Of a stretch of DNA of 64,000 bases, positions 33,576-45,066 are shown piece after piece (the stretch's first letter is position 1; each line of letters opens with the position of its first letter). Below the pieces are notes generated by a model. That model saw only the letters and a list, made by a program, of their open reading frames with translations. It did no database searches and was not told where the DNA came from. The translations under genes and the position numbers were made by a program. This DNA comes from Balaenoptera acutorostrata (Eukaryota > Chordata > Mammalia > Artiodactyla > Balaenopteridae): NCBI RefSeq assembly GCF_949987535.1, contig NC_080067.1:2914001-2978000 (forward strand), in the 5' to 3' direction.

Positions 33576-33755
33576 TTTTTTTAATAAATAATTTCATTTG
33601 TTTAAGACATATTTATTGAATTTCTCCTATGTGCTAGGCAGTGAAGACAGACATAGCTCTTACCCATCATGAACATATTATCTAGAAAAATTAATAAAGT
33701 AAAGCAATGTGTCATAATAAAGTTATTATGCATTTGTTGTTAGGAACACATAGTA
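33576..33755. repeat. Local direct repeat, copy 1 (L2-like antisense)
   Basis: Shares an ordered series of words with 34328-34510: 'aataatt(t/c)cattt', 'tttaagacatattt', 'ctcctatgt', 'catagctcttaccca', 'gaacatatt', 'tctagaaaaa', 'gatgtgtcat'-like and 'ttaggaac'. The start ('tttattgaatttctcctatg') looks like antisense L2. Roughly four-fifths of positions appear to match. Confidence 0.7.
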
Positions 33756-34327
33756 GACACTGTTCAAACAGAGATGTCCTTAACTTGTTACAACCCTCTA
33801 CATACCAAAATGCTTGGCTTACACTAGTGCTCTGTCTCTTATTTCACTTAAGGACTAACCCAGTTCAATATTTTCACAAACATATAGCCAGCTTAATGAA
33901 AAAAGAGTTATTTTTCTGCAAAATTCTATTATGAAAATTTTCAAATGTGCAAAAGATGAAAAAAATAATATATTGATCACCTACAAGGGCACTTCCTAGA
34001 TTCTACAAACAATATTTCACTACATCACATTAGTATTCATCCCATCTCTCTACCTAACTATTAATTCAGAAGATAGGGATCTTAGCAAACAATATTATAA
34101 ATTGGATCAAATTAACAAACATGGTAATAAGTTGTTTGGGAAGATTCAGTTTACCTTTTGCCTTTACATATCCAAAATAAGGGGAATTAGAGTGCTGTCT
34201 TGTTCACGGAATTTTGTGTCCTTGTTAAATTATAAAGAAAATCGACGCCACAGTATAAAAATATCAGTAATTTCTGCATGTCTGAGGATAGATTTTCTAA
34301 TTCCTTAAATGTAGGATAGAGTATGTT
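33756..34327. other. Spacer between direct repeats
   Basis: About 570 bases, AT-rich. The part from 33925 to 34060 weakly resembles old antisense L1 3' UTR text. No gene seen. Confidence 0.35.
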
Positions 34328-34510
34328 TTTTTAAAAGTTTTTATAAATAATTCCATTTATTTAAGACATATTTCTTGAGTTCCTCCTATGTACCAGGCAG
34401 ATAAGAGAGGCATAGCTCTTACCCAAAAGGAACATATTGTCTAGAAAAAGTAGTAAAATAAAGTGATGTGTCATATACAATTATTACACATTTATCATTA
34501 GGAACCCATC
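34328..34510. repeat. Local direct repeat, copy 2
   Basis: Second copy, same orientation as 33576-33755 and about 750 bases downstream. The shared deletions relative to L2 argue that the pair arose by a local duplication rather than as two independent L2 insertions. Confidence 0.7.
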
Positions 34511-34945
34511 CTGGATGCTGTGGTGCACAACCTAATCCCCCTTCAAGACTGTGACACTCGTTTCCCCAATGGCTTGGAGTTTCGGTGGCTGAAAGCAGTC
34601 AGCTCAATCTGTCTCTAGTGCTTGCCCTCAACAGCAGAGAATTATCTCGCCCAAGAACAGACCCCTTTTGGGGATAGCTCACATTCAGATCTGGTCTATT
34701 TGGGGTATAAAGGACCAGCCCTCTTTCCTCAATGGGGACCTCCTTGAAGGGTCATCCCAGTTCTGGAGATCCCTATGCAATCAGCTGAAGTCTATTGAGA
34801 CTTAATTACAGCCCAACTTTATCCAAACTTATTTCCTTCACTCCCTCATAGGTGTTCTCTCCAAATGATTCCATAATAAAATTTTAGCAGGCAAACCTCC
34901 ATGTTAGACTCTGTGTTTCAGGGAAACTAACCTAACTGAAAATCC
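34511..34945 (+). mobile_element. Possible LTR-derived sequence
   Basis: GC-richer block with a TATA-like 'ggggtataaagg' at about 34701, an AATAAA at about 34876 and a tail 'ctctgtgtttcagggaaact' similar to old retroviral-type LTR ends. No open frame. Family not assigned. Confidence 0.35.
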
Positions 34946-34984
34946 ACTGCACTAGAATGAGTTCTTTTGTATAGCTCCTTCAAT

Positions 34985-35190
34985 GTCACAACCAATGTAT
35001 TAAGTATTTTATGTACATTATAAATGCATATAGTGTTAGTTAATTCCCACAATGACTGTGTGCAGTAAGAAATATTATTGTCCTCATTTCACAGATGTAT
35101 CAATGGAATCTAAGAGGTTCAGTTATTTGACCTTAAATATACAGTTTGCAAGTGGCAAACCAAGGGTTTGAACATAATTTGAATGCTGCC
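34985..35190 (-). repeat. MIR SINE fragment (antisense)
   Basis: 'cctcatttcacagatgtatc' then 'gaggttcagttatttgacc' and 'gtggcaaaccaagggtttga' parallel antisense MIR ('cccattttacagatgagg', 'gaggttaagtaacttgcc'). Confidence 0.75.
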
Positions 35191-35210
35191 TTTTTTATTC
35201 CTGCTAACAT

Positions 35211-35306
35211 AAAAGATTATGGATTCAACCTAATAACTTGTATCTTAGTCATCCTATACATTATCACCATTCAGATTCATTCAGGAGTTTAAATTATACC
35301 TGTCAA
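35211..35306. repeat. Long direct repeat, 5' copy
   Basis: Begins 'aaaagattatgg' and includes 'tcaacctaa', 'tcatcctata', 'ttcagattcattcagg', 'attatacctgtcaa'. It ends where the L1M 5' UTR starts. Confidence 0.8.
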
Positions 35307-35629
35307 TGTAGCCCCTGAGGACCCAGGCTTCAGGTGAGGTCCTATGGACCTAGTCTCCCAGGTCCCAAGTACCAGGCCTATCACCGCAGATTCAGGCACA
35401 AGAATGGTCCCCACAGAACCAAACACAAGACATGATGACCTGCTGACCCAGAAACCAGATCTGCCCACTCAAGGATTCCAGCAGCAAGCCCACCCATAGA
35501 CAGCACAAGGCAGTTCACTCAATCTCTGGATAGGCTGACCGGTGAAGGTCTTTGCCTGCTGAAGCCAGTCAGTAAAGCTTGGAGGAGGTGCCTATTTTTC
35601 AAATGTGCAGGCACCAACACAGGCCACAA

Positions 35630-36530
35630 GGATCATGAATAATCAAGAAAACATGACACCACCAAAAAAAATTAATAAAGCTCCAATGACTGGACCAAAA
35701 GGAATGGAGATCTATGAACTGTTCGACAAAGAATTCAGAATAATCCTCTTTTAAAAATTCAGTGAACTGCAAGAAAACACAGACAACTAAATAAATGGAG
35801 AAAACAATGCATGAACAAAGTGAGAAGTTCAACAAAGAAATAGAGATCATTTTAAAAAAGGGAATTCTACAATTGAAGAGTAAAATGAATGCTCAGAAGA
35901 GTTACACAGAAAGCTTCAACAGTAGAGTCTATGAAGCAGAAGAAAGAATCAGTGAACTAGAAGACAGGTAATTTGAAATCACTGGGTTAGAGGAGCAAAA
36001 AGAAAAAAGAATGAAAAAAAGCCTATGTGAATTATGGCATACCATTAAAAGAAAAAAAAAATCTGTGCATTATGGGAATCCAAGACGGAAAAGAGAGGGA
36101 GAAAGAAGAAGAAAGCTTATTCAAAGAGATAATGGCTGAGAACTTCTCAAATCTGGGAAGGGATTTGATGTCTTAGTTTATGAAGCTAATAGGTAACCAC
36201 AAAATTTCAACCCAAAATGATATCTCTAAGGCACACATTATAATAAAATCAAAGATGGAGAGAATTTTAAAAGTGGCAAGATAAAAAAACGTCCCATACA
36301 TACAAAAGAACAACCATAAGACAATTGGTGGATTTCACAAAAGAACCCTTGCAGGTCAGGAGAAAGTGGGATAATATATTCAAAGAGTTAAAAGAAAAAA
36401 AAAATTTCCAACCAAGATACTTTACCTGGCAAAGCTGTCTTTCAGAAGTGAAGAAGAGAAAAGAATATCCCAATAAACAGAAGCTGGAAGAATTCATCAC
36501 CACTAGACCTTCCTTATAAGAAACACTGAA
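35630..36530 (+). pseudogene. L1M ORF1 remnant
   Basis: Carries ORF1-like text: 'ttcaacaaagaaatagagat', 'gatgaagcagaagaaagaat'-like wording and the C-terminal 'NIFKELKEKKNFQPRYF' piece within 36325-36519, the usual ORF1 C-terminal domain. Multiple stops and frameshifts. Confidence 0.7.
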
Positions 36531-39500
36531 AAGAGTTCTTCAAGCTGAAATGAAAGAATGCTAATTAGTAACATGAAAATATAAAACATAGTGGTGAAGG
36601 TGAGTATATAGTCAAAATCAGAATACTCTAATACTGTAGTATAGTGATTTGTTAATCATCTAACTCTAGTACAAAGGTTAAACGACAAAAGTATTAAAAC
36701 TAATTATAGCTACAATAGTTTGTTAATAGATACAAACTATAAAAAGATGTAAATTGTGACATCAAAAACATAAAATATGATGGGGGGAGTAAAGGGTAGA
36801 GATTTTGTATGTACTCAAAGTTAAGTTGTTATCATCTTAAAATAGTGTTATATGTACCAGATGTTTTATATAAGACTCATGGTAATCACAAAGCAAAAAC
36901 TTACAGTAGATACACAAAATATAAGAGAAGAGACTCAAAGCATTCCAATTATCAATTCACAAAGTAAGAGCAAAAAAGGAAGAAAGGGAAAAAGAACCTA
37001 TTAACAGGCCTGAAAACAATAAGACGTCATTAGTAAGTCCTTACCTGCCAATAATTACTTTAAATGTAAATGGATTAAATTCTCCAATCAAAAGGCATCA
37101 AGTGGCTGAAAGGATTAAAAAACAAAACCCTGCCTATAAGAGGCTTACTTCAGCTTTAAGGATACACGTGGCTTAAAGTGAAGGGCTGGAAAAGATATTC
37201 CATGCAAATGAAAACCAAGAGAGCAGTGGTATTTATATTTATATCAGGCAAAATAAACTTTAAGTCAAAAATTGTAACAAGGTACAAATAGGTTATTATA
37301 TAATGATAAGGGGGTCAATTCATCAAGAGAATGTAACATTGTAAATATATATGCACTCAACATCAGAGCATCTAACTATATTAAGCAAATTCTAACAGAT
37401 CTGAAATAGACAACAATGCAACAATAGTAGGGAACTTCAGTACCCCACTTTCAACAATGGATAGATCATTCAGACATTCAATAAGGAAACACTGGACTTA
37501 AACTATACCTTAGAAACAATGGATCTAACCAACATACACAAAACATTGCATCCAACAGCAGCACAACACACATTCTTCCCAGAGCATGTGGAACATTCTC
37601 CATGATAGATCATATGTTAGGTCACAAAACAAGCCTTAGCAAATTAAGAAGACTGAAATAATACCAAGTATCTTTTCTGACCATAAACAGTGGTATGAAA
37701 CTAGAAATCAGTAACAAGAGGGAAACGAGGGAATTCACAAATGAATGGAAATTAAACAACACACTCCTGAATAACCAATGTGTCAAGGAAGAAATCAAAA
37801 AGGAAATTAAAAATATCTTGAAACAAATAAAAGTGAAAACACAACATACCAAAATTTGGGGGATGTAGCAAAAGTAGTCCTAAGATGGAAGTTTATGCAA
37901 CAAATGCCTACATTAAGGAAAGTAAGATCACAAATAAACAACCCAACTTTACACATCAAGGAATTAAAAAAAAGAAGAACAAACTAAGCCCAAAGTTAGC
38001 AGAAGGAAGGAAATAACAAAGATCAGGGAAGAAATAAATGAAATAAAGACCAGAAAAATAGTATAAATTATCAACAAAACAAAGATCTGGTTTTTTCAAA
38101 AGATAAATAAAATTAACAAACCTTTAGCCAGACTAATAAAAAAAGAAAAAGACTCAACTAAATAATATCAGAGATGAAAGTGGAGACATTACAACTGACA
38201 CCATGGAAATACAAAGGACCATTAGAGACTATTATAAACAATTTTATGCCAACAAATTGGATAACCTCGAAGAAATGGATGAATTCCTAGAAACAGTCTA
38301 CTAAGACAGAATCATGAAGAAATAGAAAATCTGAACAGACAAATAACAAGTAAGGAGACTGAAGCAGTAATAAAAAAATCACCTAACAAAGAAAAGCCCA
38401 GGACCAGATGGTTCCACTGGTAAATTCTACCAAACATTTAAAGAAAAATTGATACCAATTCTTCTCAATCCCTTCAAAAAAACTGAAGAGGAGGGGACGT
38501 TTCCAAATTCATCTTACAAAGCCAGCATCACCCTCACCCCAAAACCAGAAAAGGACATTACAAGGGAAGAAAATTATAGGCCAATATCTGATGAATGTAG
38601 ATGCAAAAAATTTCAATAAAATACTAGAAAACTGAATTCAACAGCATATTAAAAGGATTATACACCATGATCAAGTGGAATGCAAGGATGGTATAAATAC
38701 ACAAATCAATAAATGTGACTCACCACATTAATAAAATTAAAGAAAAAATTATATGATCATTTAAATAGATGCAGAAAAAGCATTTGACAAAATTCAACAC
38801 CCTTTGATTATAAACATCCTCAACAAATTAGTTACAGAAGGAACATATCTCAACATAATAAAAGGCCATATACGACAAACCCGCAGGTAACATCATACTC
38901 AAAATTGAAAGGTTGAAAGCTTTTCCTCTATATCAGGGCGCCCACTTTCACTGCTCCTATTCAACATAGTATTGGAAGTCCTAGCCAGACCAATTAGGCA
39001 AGAAAAAGAAATAAAAGGCATCAAATTAGAAAGGAAGAAGTAAAATTATCTTTGTTTCCAAATGATATGATCTTATATATAGAAAATCCTAAAGACTCCA
39101 CTAAAAAATTGTCAGAACTAATAAATTTAGTAAAGTTGTAGGATACAACAATCAACATAGAAAAATCAGTTCTCTTTCTATACACTAACAATGAGCTATC
39201 TGAAAAAGAAGTAAAATAATTCCATTTAAAATAGCATCAAAGATAATAAAATATTGAGGAAATTTAACCAAGGAGGTGAAAGATCTGTACATTGAAAATT
39301 GCAAGCCATTGATGAATGAAATTGAAGAAGACACCAATAAATGGAAAAATATCCCATGTTCATAAATTGGAAGAACTGATATTGTTAACATGTCCAGACT
39401 ACCCAAAGTCATCTATAGATGCAATGCAATCTCTATCAAAATTCCAAATGCATTGTTCACAGAAGTAGAAAAACAATCATAAAATGCATATGGAACCACA

Positions 39501-40602
39501 AAATACCTTGAAGAGCCAAAGCAAGTCTGAGAAAGAAGAACAAAGCTGGAGGCATCACACTGCCTGATTTCAATCTTTATTACAAAGCTATAGTAATCAA
39601 AACTATATACTGGTATGGTACTGGCAGAAAAACAGATATAGATCAGTGGAGCAGAATAGAGGGCTCAGAAATAAACTCATGCATACACGGTCAACTAATA
39701 TTTCACAAGGGAGCCAAGAACAGTTTCTTCAATAAACAGTGTTGGGAAAATTGGAGAAACACAGGTTCCAATTTCATTGGAACCCTACTATATATGACTC
39801 ACAAAGATTAACTCAAAATGGATTAAAGGACAAAATGGATTAAAGACCCAAAACCATAGACTCCTAGAAAACATATGGTAAAAGCTTTTTGATATTGACA
39901 TTGGTCTTGACAATGATTTTCTGGATATGACACCAAAAGTGTAAGCGATGAAAGCAAAAATAACAAGTAGGACTACGTCAAACTAAAAAGCTTCTGCACA
40001 GGAAAAGTAGCAATCAATAAAATGAAAAGGCAACCTGTGGAATGAGAGAAAATACTTGCAAACCATCTATCTGATAAGGAATTGATATCCAAAATAGATA
40101 AGGAACTCAGGCAAATGATTAACAACAACAACAAAAAAACAATCTGAGTAAAAAATGGGTGGAAGACTTGAATAGACATTTTTTCCAATGAAGATATAAA
40201 AATGACCAACAGGTACGTGAAAAGCTATTCTAATCATCAGGGAAATACAAATCAAAACCACATGAGATAACCACCTCATACGTGTTAGAATGGCTATTAT
40301 TCAGACGATAAGAAATAACAACTGTTGGTGAGGATGTGGAGAAAAGGCAATCCTCAAGCACTATTGGTGGGAATGTAAATTGGTTTAGCCACTACAGAAG
40401 CCAGTTTGGAGGTTCCTCAAAAAATTAAAAATAGAACTACCATATGATCCAGCAATCCCACACTTGGGTATATACCCAAAGGAAATAAATCATTATCTTG
40501 AAGAAATATCTGCACCTCCATATTCATTTCAGCACTATTAGCAATAGCCAAGACATGGAAACAACCCGAGTGTCTACCAAAGGATGAATAGATAAAAAAG
40601 AA

Positions 40603-40656
<54 letters not shown>

Positions 40657-40660
40657 TATA
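40603..40660. repeat. (TA)n microsatellite
   Basis: Long TA run inside the L1M 3' region, with short TACACA breaks at its end. Confidence 0.95.
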
Positions 40661-40661
40661 T

Positions 40662-40678
40662 CCTAACTCTAACCCTAA
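40662..40678. repeat. Degenerate telomere-like CCCTAA tract
   Basis: 'cctaactctaaccctaa' contains nearly three C-strand telomere units with one substitution, between the TA run and the resumed L1 sequence. It is not part of the usual L1 text at this place. Confidence 0.55.
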
Positions 40679-41057
40679 TTCCATATATACAATGGAATAT
40701 TTTTCAGCCATAAAAAAGAAAAAAGAAAAAAAAAACCTAGACATTTGTGACAACATGGATGGAACTTGAAGGTGTCATGCTAACTGAAAAAAAGTCAGGT
40801 AGAGAAAGAGAGATGCTGAATGTTTTTATTTAGATGTGGAATCTACAAAAGCCAGATTCACAGAAATAGAGAAGAAAAATATAGCTTCCAGGGCCTAGGA
40901 GTTGGGGGAAACAGGGAGGTGTTGGTCAAAGAGTACAAAGTTCTAGTTATAAGATGAATAAGTTCTGGGAATCTAATGTATAGCATGATGACTACAGTGA
41001 ACAATACCTTATTATATACCTGAAACCAGCTAAGAGTATAGATCTTAAAGGTTATCA

Positions 41058-41058
<1 letters not shown>

Positions 41059-41098
<40 letters not shown>
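41059..41098. repeat. (CA)n microsatellite
   Basis: About 19 CA units in the L1M 3' UTR. Confidence 0.95.
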
Positions 41099-41100
<2 letters not shown>

Positions 41101-41245
41101 TGGCAATTATGTAAGGTGATGAATGTGTTAACTAACCTTACTGTGTTAAACATTTTGTAATATATAGTTGCATCAAATCATCATGCTGTACACCTTAAAC
41201 TTACATATGCTATATGCCAATTATATCTCAATAATGCTAGGGGCA

Positions 41246-41347
41246 AAAAGATTACGGAGTCAACCTAACAATATATGTCTTGGTCATCCTATATGTTATT
41301 ACCTTTCAGATTTATTCAGGGGTTAACTTTACATTATACTTGTCAAA
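41246..41347. repeat. Long direct repeat, 3' copy
   Basis: 'aaaagattacgg', 'tcaacctaac', 'tcatcctata', 'ttcagatttattcagg', 'attatacttgtcaa' in the same order and spacing as 35211-35306, with one small insertion ('ctttac'). Confidence 0.8.
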
Positions 41348-41914
41348 CTCAAGATGACTTCAAGATCAAAGGCATTTTGATGGTTGCTTCCCCCCCGTGT
41401 TGATTTCATAGCTTCACCTGTGAAATGTTGAAATGTTGAAAATGTTGCAGATAGAAGCAATCGAGAACAATTCTAGCTAGCCTTTTGTAAAGACAAGTTA
41501 TTTTGCCATTTAGTGACAGTTCAGTGATTTAAATATGAATGCAAGTAAGCTGGAGAGAGAAAGAAAGGAACACAGAAAACAGGGAAGGAAATGAAGGTGA
41601 AGCTAAAAGAAAATTAAGACAATGTCTGATTTAAACACTACATTGCAACTCAGGGCTTTGAACAAAATATGTCAAGAAGCTTTGGGGCAGTCAGGATATA
41701 GCAAATGATGTAAGTTAAAAAAAGGGCATAACTTTACCAAACCAGAATTTCATGGAATAACAGGCAGTCTTTTGAATTATAACGCTCTATATTTAATGGC
41801 GTTCCTTGGCATATAGGAAAAATCGATATTCATTCATTCCCTTCCAAAAATGCTTAAAGAGCAATTCCTAGAACTACTTACTAGGTGTGGTAGATAAGAT
41901 AAGGGGAAGGAAAC
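41348..41914. other. Unique DNA, no gene recognised
   Basis: Nothing recognisable beyond ordinary AT-rich sequence. Confidence 0.4.
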
Positions 41915-42015
41915 CAGCTATTACAGAGCTTTTACAGTGTTCCAGGCATGGTACTAGGCCTACCCTATGCCATCTGTTGTTTTATTTTTCCCTCATGAAG
42001 TGATAAGATCGGTAT
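41915..42015 (-). repeat. Possible MIR fragment (antisense)
   Basis: 'cagagcttttacagtgttcc', then 'aggcatggtactaggc' and 'ctcatgaagtgataagatc' fit antisense MIR/L2 wording loosely. Confidence 0.4.
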
Positions 42016-42129
42016 AAATATACATCGCTGTCCTCAGGAGCTTTGAAAATACTCGGCGGTGGGGTGGGGTAGGGGGTGGGGCGGTCAGGACTGAAAAGGC
42101 TAAAAATAAATCAGCACCAGTGAAAGCAT

Positions 42130-42315
42130 ACAAAGTATTTTTATGTGTCAGGTATTTACATTCTTTTTATTGTTTGATTCATTTGATCCTGAAAACAACT
42201 CTATGGGTGGATAACTATTATGGGCATCCTAAAGAAGCGAGGTGAAGGAAACCAGAGGTCACACAGCTGGAAATAGTCTAGCTAGGATTCTAATCCAGGC
42301 AGTGGGTCCAGAGGG
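42130..42315 (-). repeat. MIR SINE fragment (antisense)
   Basis: 'atttgatcctgaaaacaac', 'tctatgggtggataactatt', 'agaggtcacacagctgg', 'ctaggattctaatccaggca' match antisense MIR in order. Confidence 0.85.
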
Positions 42316-42436
42316 TATGCCCTTCACCGTGATTTTCACTGCCTGTCTTTCTCTCCGTGAACAAACAAGTCATCAGTGGAAGTGCTGTTACCGCTGGGGC
42401 ATGAGTGACCGTTGCCTTTGCAATAGCAGCAGCTGC

Positions 42437-42590
42437 AGAAATATTTATAGAGCACTTACTATGTGTCGAGACTTGTGTGAAGCACTTTACATGAGCTTTG
42501 CCATCTCATAGAGCTTGATATTTTTTTTTAACTTAAAGGAAATGACTGTACCTGACAAGAAGTGTCCAAGGTCACACAGGTGGAGAAATT
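42437..42590 (-). repeat. MIR SINE fragment (antisense)
   Basis: 'tttatagagcacttactatg', 'aagcactttacatgagcttt', 'gccatctcatag', 'tccaaggtcacacaggtgg' match antisense MIR. Confidence 0.85.
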
Positions 42591-42689
42591 AACATGGTCT
42601 AAAATGAGGATGGGAGGTAGGGAGTGATTTTTACAGCTAAGGTGGAATTTATTCTCAATCCAAAGGAATACACAGAGAAGGCAAATTAG

Positions 42690-42845
42690 GATTCATTAAG
42701 CACTGTATGCCAGCCTTTATAAGCATGATCTCATTCAGCATTATTAATCATTATTATCTCCATCTTATAGATTTAAGGTCCAGCCAAGTTAAGTAACTAG
42801 CCCAGGGTCCAGTGGCTGGGGTGATAGTCAGGACCAGGCCTGGTC
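42690..42845 (-). repeat. MIR SINE fragment (antisense)
   Basis: 'cattaagcactgtatgccag', 'atgatctcattcagcattat', 'ccatcttatagatttaaggt', 'gttaagtaactagcccaggg' match antisense MIR. Confidence 0.8.
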
Positions 42846-43194
42846 TATTTGACGCCAAGTTCCCAGCATTCTGCTGCTTAGAAGATTTGGACTGGCTGAA
42901 AAATAACCGAGAAGTCCTAGATGGGGCCCAGGGACAGAAATGGGCATGATGTGACCAGATGAGAGTTCCTGAGGTACCTGATCAAACTGAGCGTTCATGG
43001 GGGGTTCGTAAAGGGAAGTACACATAGAAAAGTAAACTGAGGCAGTTTGTGGTTGGTCAGCTTTTAAAGTTTATATATTTCATTCTAGATCTTACAGGGC
43101 CTCTGAAATTCTTGAGCATGAATATAGTATGATGAATATGGTATTTTTGAATGATAAAATGAAAGCGATTCTACAGCTGGGAATATATTTTTAA

Positions 43195-43492
43195 AAATGT
43201 ACTGTTAAACATTTATGAAGATGTTCATTGAAGAGTGGTTTGTAACACTGAGAACTGGAAACAACATAAATGTGAGTCAATAAGAAGCTAGTTACGTAAA
43301 CATGACACATTAAGTGATGGAACACTATTTAATCATTGAAAATAATGAGGTTCATCAATACATATTAACATGAAAAAAATTACTAAATCATGATATTAAG
43401 TAAAAAACAAAAAACAAAACACAAAAACAAGGTTCCCAACATGCATCTAGTGTGCTACAGTTTGAATAACGTGAATGATATATATATATAAA

Positions 43493-43525
<33 letters not shown>

Positions 43526-43670
43526 TATATGAGGGGTGTGTGGGTTCAAATGTGTGTATCTACATACAAATACATTGCATGAATATGAAAATCTAGAAAT
43601 ACACACACACATACAGGTAAACTGTTCATTGTGTTTACTTTGGCATAGAGATACTGAGAATAGGGGTTTC
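43195..43670 (+). mobile_element. Old L1ME-type 3' end
   Basis: 'gaactggaaacaacataaat', 'aagtgatggaacactattta', 'atcattgaaaataatgagg' and 'tgctacagtttgaataacgt' follow the 3' region of ancient L1 elements. A TA/CA microsatellite interrupts it. Confidence 0.65.
43477..43526. repeat. (TA)n/(CA)n microsatellite
   Basis: TA repeats with one AAA break, followed by about 11 CA units and a short TA return. Confidence 0.9.
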
Positions 43671-43734
43671 TAGTTTAAGAAATCCACCTCTTCTCCAAGT
43701 CACAAAGATTTTCTCCTAAATTGCCTTCAGACAA

Positions 43735-43900
43735 TTGAACTATTTTTTTATTTTACTTCTCAGTCTTTAACCCATATGTAATTTATTATCATATATGGTA
43801 GCAAGTAGGAGTTCAGTTTTTTATGGATAACTATACTCAGGGATATTATAAATTTTCTCATTCAAAACCTCAACTGAATTTTGATTTTTAAAAAATTTCT
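43735..43900 (-). mobile_element. Possible antisense L1 fragment
   Basis: 'taacccatatgtaatttatt' then 'gtaggagttcagttttttat' resembles antisense ORF2/3' UTR text of old L1s. Weak evidence. Confidence 0.35.
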
Positions 43901-44831
43901 TGAATCCTTGTTTTCATTTCTGGAAGCTCTCTCTTGACTTTTAAAGATAAGTCCACTCCTGTTTTGCAGATGCACTACCTTCTTAAATCCACTTGGAGAA
44001 TATTAATGAAATCATAAATATGTTTTCTGGGGTCAGGTTGCCGGTCTCTTTATTCTGGTCTTTCCTCTTCCACGATCCAGGCTTTCCTCAAACATTCGGC
44101 GGCCCTGGGCATCCAGTCATGGGTGGAAGCCTGGCTGGCGGCTGTGTGGGCCTGAGGGGCTTGTCAAAGGCAGGCTTCTCAGAACCATCAGGTGAGGAGG
44201 CACCTGTTATGACCGGAGCCCATCCCACGTGCCAGAGTGGGAAGGGCTTTCATCTATGGTACTTACACTCATTTTAGGGTTCATTCTGATTTCCTTTAAG
44301 GAAAACATTCCCCCGGTCCTTTGATCTGGGGCCAGTTGCTAGGATACCTGTGCCTCACCTCTGCAGGTTGGAGAGGGAGGTGGGGACTGCCTGTTCAGAC
44401 TTTTAATTATTTCCCCTCATTTTAGCCACATATCGCATTTCTGCTCCATACGGTGAATCTTCTCTGGGATTCTACACCACTTCGGAGCGCCATGGTGTGT
44501 ATTCTAGGCTGAGGCTTCCTCTACTCAGTTTCATTTGTTGTCACCCTTGCAGTTTTGAATTACAGAAATATACAGGTGTGTTATCTGCTATGGCATTCCT
44601 CTCACCCTCATTGCTCTTGTGAGTGTGTCTCAGGTTTTCACCTTTACTGTAAACTTAATATGAAGGGATGTAAATGCACTTTCTAATGAATCATCTTTAC
44701 CCAGAAGCCCAAGAACTAATTTTTAAGCAAAGAAAAGTTGGGTGTCATCTGAGATAGGATCTTTATGTATTGACGGGAGGAACTGAGGAGAAAATATTTT
44801 AAAGGTTTTTGGAAATAAGGGACTGGAGCAG
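43901..44831. other. Unique DNA, no gene recognised
   Basis: A GC-richer patch at about 44040-44260 holds a 94-codon frame (43993-44277) with no recognised domain, not called. Confidence 0.4.
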
Positions 44832-45066
44832 AAGAGAACATGTCATGTGCACACTACTATATTTAAAATAGATAACCAACAAGGACCTACTGTAGAGCAC
44901 AGGGAATTCTGCTCAATATTCTGTAATAACCTAAATGGGAGAAGAATTTGAAAAAAAATAGGAACATGTATATGTATAACTGAATCACTTTGCTGTACCC
45001 CTGAAACTAACACAACATTGTTAATCAACTATACCTCAATATAAAAAAAAAGAGAGAGCACGTCAT
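44832..45066 (+). mobile_element. Short 5'-truncated L1 3' end with TSD
   Basis: 'aaccaacaaggacctactgt', 'gagcacagggaattctgctc', 'gtatatgtataactgaatca' and 'tcaactatacctcaatata' plus an A tail: the artiodactyl L1 3' end. The imperfect duplication is 'agagaacatgtcat' near 44833-44846 and 'agagagcacgtcatt' near 45051-45065. Confidence 0.85.

Larger units (their letters stand above)
37040..40780 (+). pseudogene. L1M ORF2 remnant, catalytically dead
   Basis: Ordered ORF2 landmarks are readable across frames: 'ttaaatgtaaatggattaaa' (37060), the GDF-like 'gggaacttcagtaccccac' (37431), 'cccaggaccagatggttcca' (38398), RT core F-P-N-D (39055-39066), 'gccttactgcctgatttc'-like text near 39560 and the C-terminal 'cagccataaaaaagaaaaa' (40706). 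No frame longer than about 90 codons survives. Confidence 0.8.
35211..41347 (+). mobile_element. Old near full-length L1M flanked by ~96-102 bp direct repeats
   Basis: L1 body about 35307-41245 (5.9 kb): part of a 5' UTR, ORF1 remnants (about 35630-36530), ORF2 remnants (about 37040-40780) and a 3' UTR ending 'atatctcaataatgctaggg'. All frames are broken. The RT active site reads F-P-N-D at 39055-39066 instead of FADD. The sequence at 35211-35306 recurs at 41246-41347 (see those entries), which I read as an unusually long target-site duplication. Confidence 0.85.

Noticed and set aside
35211..41347. Long direct repeats as LTRs of a retrovirus
   Set aside because: The flanks lack LTR ends (TG...CA), primer-binding site or polypurine tract, and the interior is a non-LTR L1.
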